Positions 63,091 to 64,000 of a stretch of DNA of 64,000 nt are shown one piece after another. Where the stretch lies: positions 72,077,366-72,141,365 of the forward strand of contig CM036758.1 of the NCBI GenBank assembly GCA_020796225.1, written 5' to 3'. The DNA is from Arion vulgaris. Lineage: Eukaryota > Mollusca > Gastropoda > Stylommatophora > Arionidae. The stretch's first letter is position 1; each line of letters starts with the position of its first letter. The notes under the pieces were generated by a model. The model worked only from the letters and a program-made list of their open reading frames with translations, ran no database searches and was not told the origin of the DNA. The position numbers were made by a program, and so were the translations under genes.

Positions 63091-63309
63091 CCCTTTCGCT
63101 GCTACATACTTTTCGAGGGCTGAGCTAAATATAGCTACTCTTTGTTTCTAGGTCACAAAAGTGAATGTACGCCTATAGCAGTGACAGTAGCAATGTATAA
63201 CGTGTTAACACGTCTTTAGCCCACAGAGTAGAGATAATAACAGACGTGTTAATGCGTCTTTAGAAGTGAATGGGCAAAACGTATATATACGTCTTTAGCA
63301 GCTAAAGGG
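63091..63309. mobile_element. piggyBac-type MITE, copy 2
   Basis: 219 bp between TTAA (63087-63090) and TTAA (63310-63313). CCCTTTCGCTGC and GCAGCTAAAGGG ends. ~90% similar by eye to copy 1. Confidence 0.9.
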
Positions 63310-63333
63310 TTAAGCGCCAGGGAAGTCACAGGC

Positions 63334-63334
<1 letters not shown>

Positions 63335-63367
<33 letters not shown>
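63335..63367. repeat. (AG)n microsatellite
   Basis: About 15 AG units. Confidence 0.95.
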
Positions 63368-63374
<7 letters not shown>

Positions 63375-63424
63375 AGACAGAGACAGGGTTACTGTTTCTT
63401 GCTTTCAATGGTTTAACAATGTGT

Positions 63425-63682
63425 TTGCCTGCGTGGTGCCTGGGCTTGTAAGGGAAGCAAAGAATAGTACCACTGCGACCTACAAGGCATGTCGTAAGAG
63501 ATGACTAATGTAGGACCTAGGGAAGCTACCCTAGTAAATAAAAACATCGCATAAATCGGATGTGCTGGCCTACTTGTAGTCGCATAACTGGCACAACGAA
63601 CAATCGCTCTTAGGCTCAGCTCACATACAAATCACACAGAGTGGTTAACAAGTGGTCGATATGAAGAGTTCGTAGAAGAAGA
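63425..63682 (+). mobile_element. SINE family A
   Basis: GCGTGGTGCCTGGGCTTGTA head, GGCATGTCGTAAGAGATGAC core, GTAGAAGAAGATG tail. Confidence 0.88.
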
Positions 63683-63856
63683 TGTGAAATCTACAATAGA
63701 GTAGAAGCAAAATCTCTTGTCAGAAAAGAGGCGTATAACAGTTTTATGAGTAGGTTCATCAATCAACAAAGCTTCACAGCCTTTTGGCAAAGAACAGAGT
63801 GTCGTGTCCATTTGATTGTAGCAAAAGGGTGGGAGCCTTCATAGAGCAAATAGTAA

Positions 63857-64000
63857 AAGGTAAAGGAACCCTTTCATACCTTGTGGTATATAGGCAATAC
63901 AGTGTTAGGCCTGTATTTTCATTGACCGTCGGCACACGATGGGTGATGTGGTCAGCATCACGCCGGCCGCCTTTACTTTCCCAGAGTATGTCTGGTACCC
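63857..64000 (-). mobile_element. SINE family E, 3' part, cut by window end
   Basis: AAAGGTAAAGGAACCCTTTC, GTGTTAGGCCTGTATTTTCA, CCGTCGGCACACGATGGGTG, GTCTGGTACCC. Continues beyond the window. Confidence 0.92.

Noticed and set aside
1..64000. A second host gene in the rest of the window
   Set aside because: Beyond the five M13 exons, every motif-bearing stretch I could read belonged to a transposon, LINE or SINE. Short isolated exons could still be missed without transcript data.

Overview
This is eukaryotic, non-coding-rich, AT-leaning animal DNA. It has GT-AG introns, tRNA-derived SINEs, LINE 3' tails, hAT, piggyBac and Tc1-type DNA transposon remnants, and many minisatellites. The repeat spectrum and the one protein-coding locus would fit a lophotrochozoan, probably a mollusc, but that placement is a low-confidence inference from reading alone. 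I see no bacterial operon, CRISPR array, rRNA or bona fide tRNA gene.

The only host gene I can support is at the left end. Five exons on the + strand (1163-1287, 2466-2531, 4313-4408, 5743-5819, 7977-8076) encode the last ~153 residues of an M13 zinc metallopeptidase (neprilysin / endothelin-converting-enzyme family). The frame and splice phases are intact and the protein ends in the family's Cys-x-x-Trp. The upstream exons, including the one with HExxH, lie outside the window. Its introns hold a 23-bp minisatellite, a TTAA-flanked MITE, SINEs and LINE tails.

From about 8.1 kb to the end the window is a deep repeat landscape. DNA transposons: a 2.3-kb ZMYM1/DUF4371-like hAT with both termini and 8-bp TSD (23.4-25.7 kb) but a frameshifted transposase; a 1.1-kb piggyBac deletion derivative keeping only the transposase N-terminus (10.5-11.7 kb); a 1.1-kb hAT-like element that carries nested retroposons and abuts a 457-bp MITE (40.4-42.0 kb); and several short hAT, piggyBac and Tc1-type MITEs. 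Retroelements: one LINE with recognisable RT and RNase H blocks (45.4-47.6 kb, multiply frameshifted), a second RNase H fragment (58.2-58.9 kb), more than twenty 5'-truncated LINE 3' tails from several families, and at least six SINE families. The two most abundant SINEs share the same central domain.

Tandem arrays make up much of the rest: 31-bp (16.2-17.9 kb), 16-bp and 30-bp back to back (26.2-27.3 kb), a 1.5-kb pyrimidine-rich tract (36.9-38.4 kb), 37-bp (47.6-48.7 kb), 43-bp (50.6-51.7 kb), trinucleotide (53.1-53.6 kb) and 36-bp (61.8-62.2 kb). Most long open frames in the window are translations of these arrays and are not genes. The most interesting recurring pattern is that several arrays can be traced by sequence to an internal piece of a dispersed element present elsewhere in the window as a single copy. 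Retroposons and transposons here seem to seed tandem repeats.
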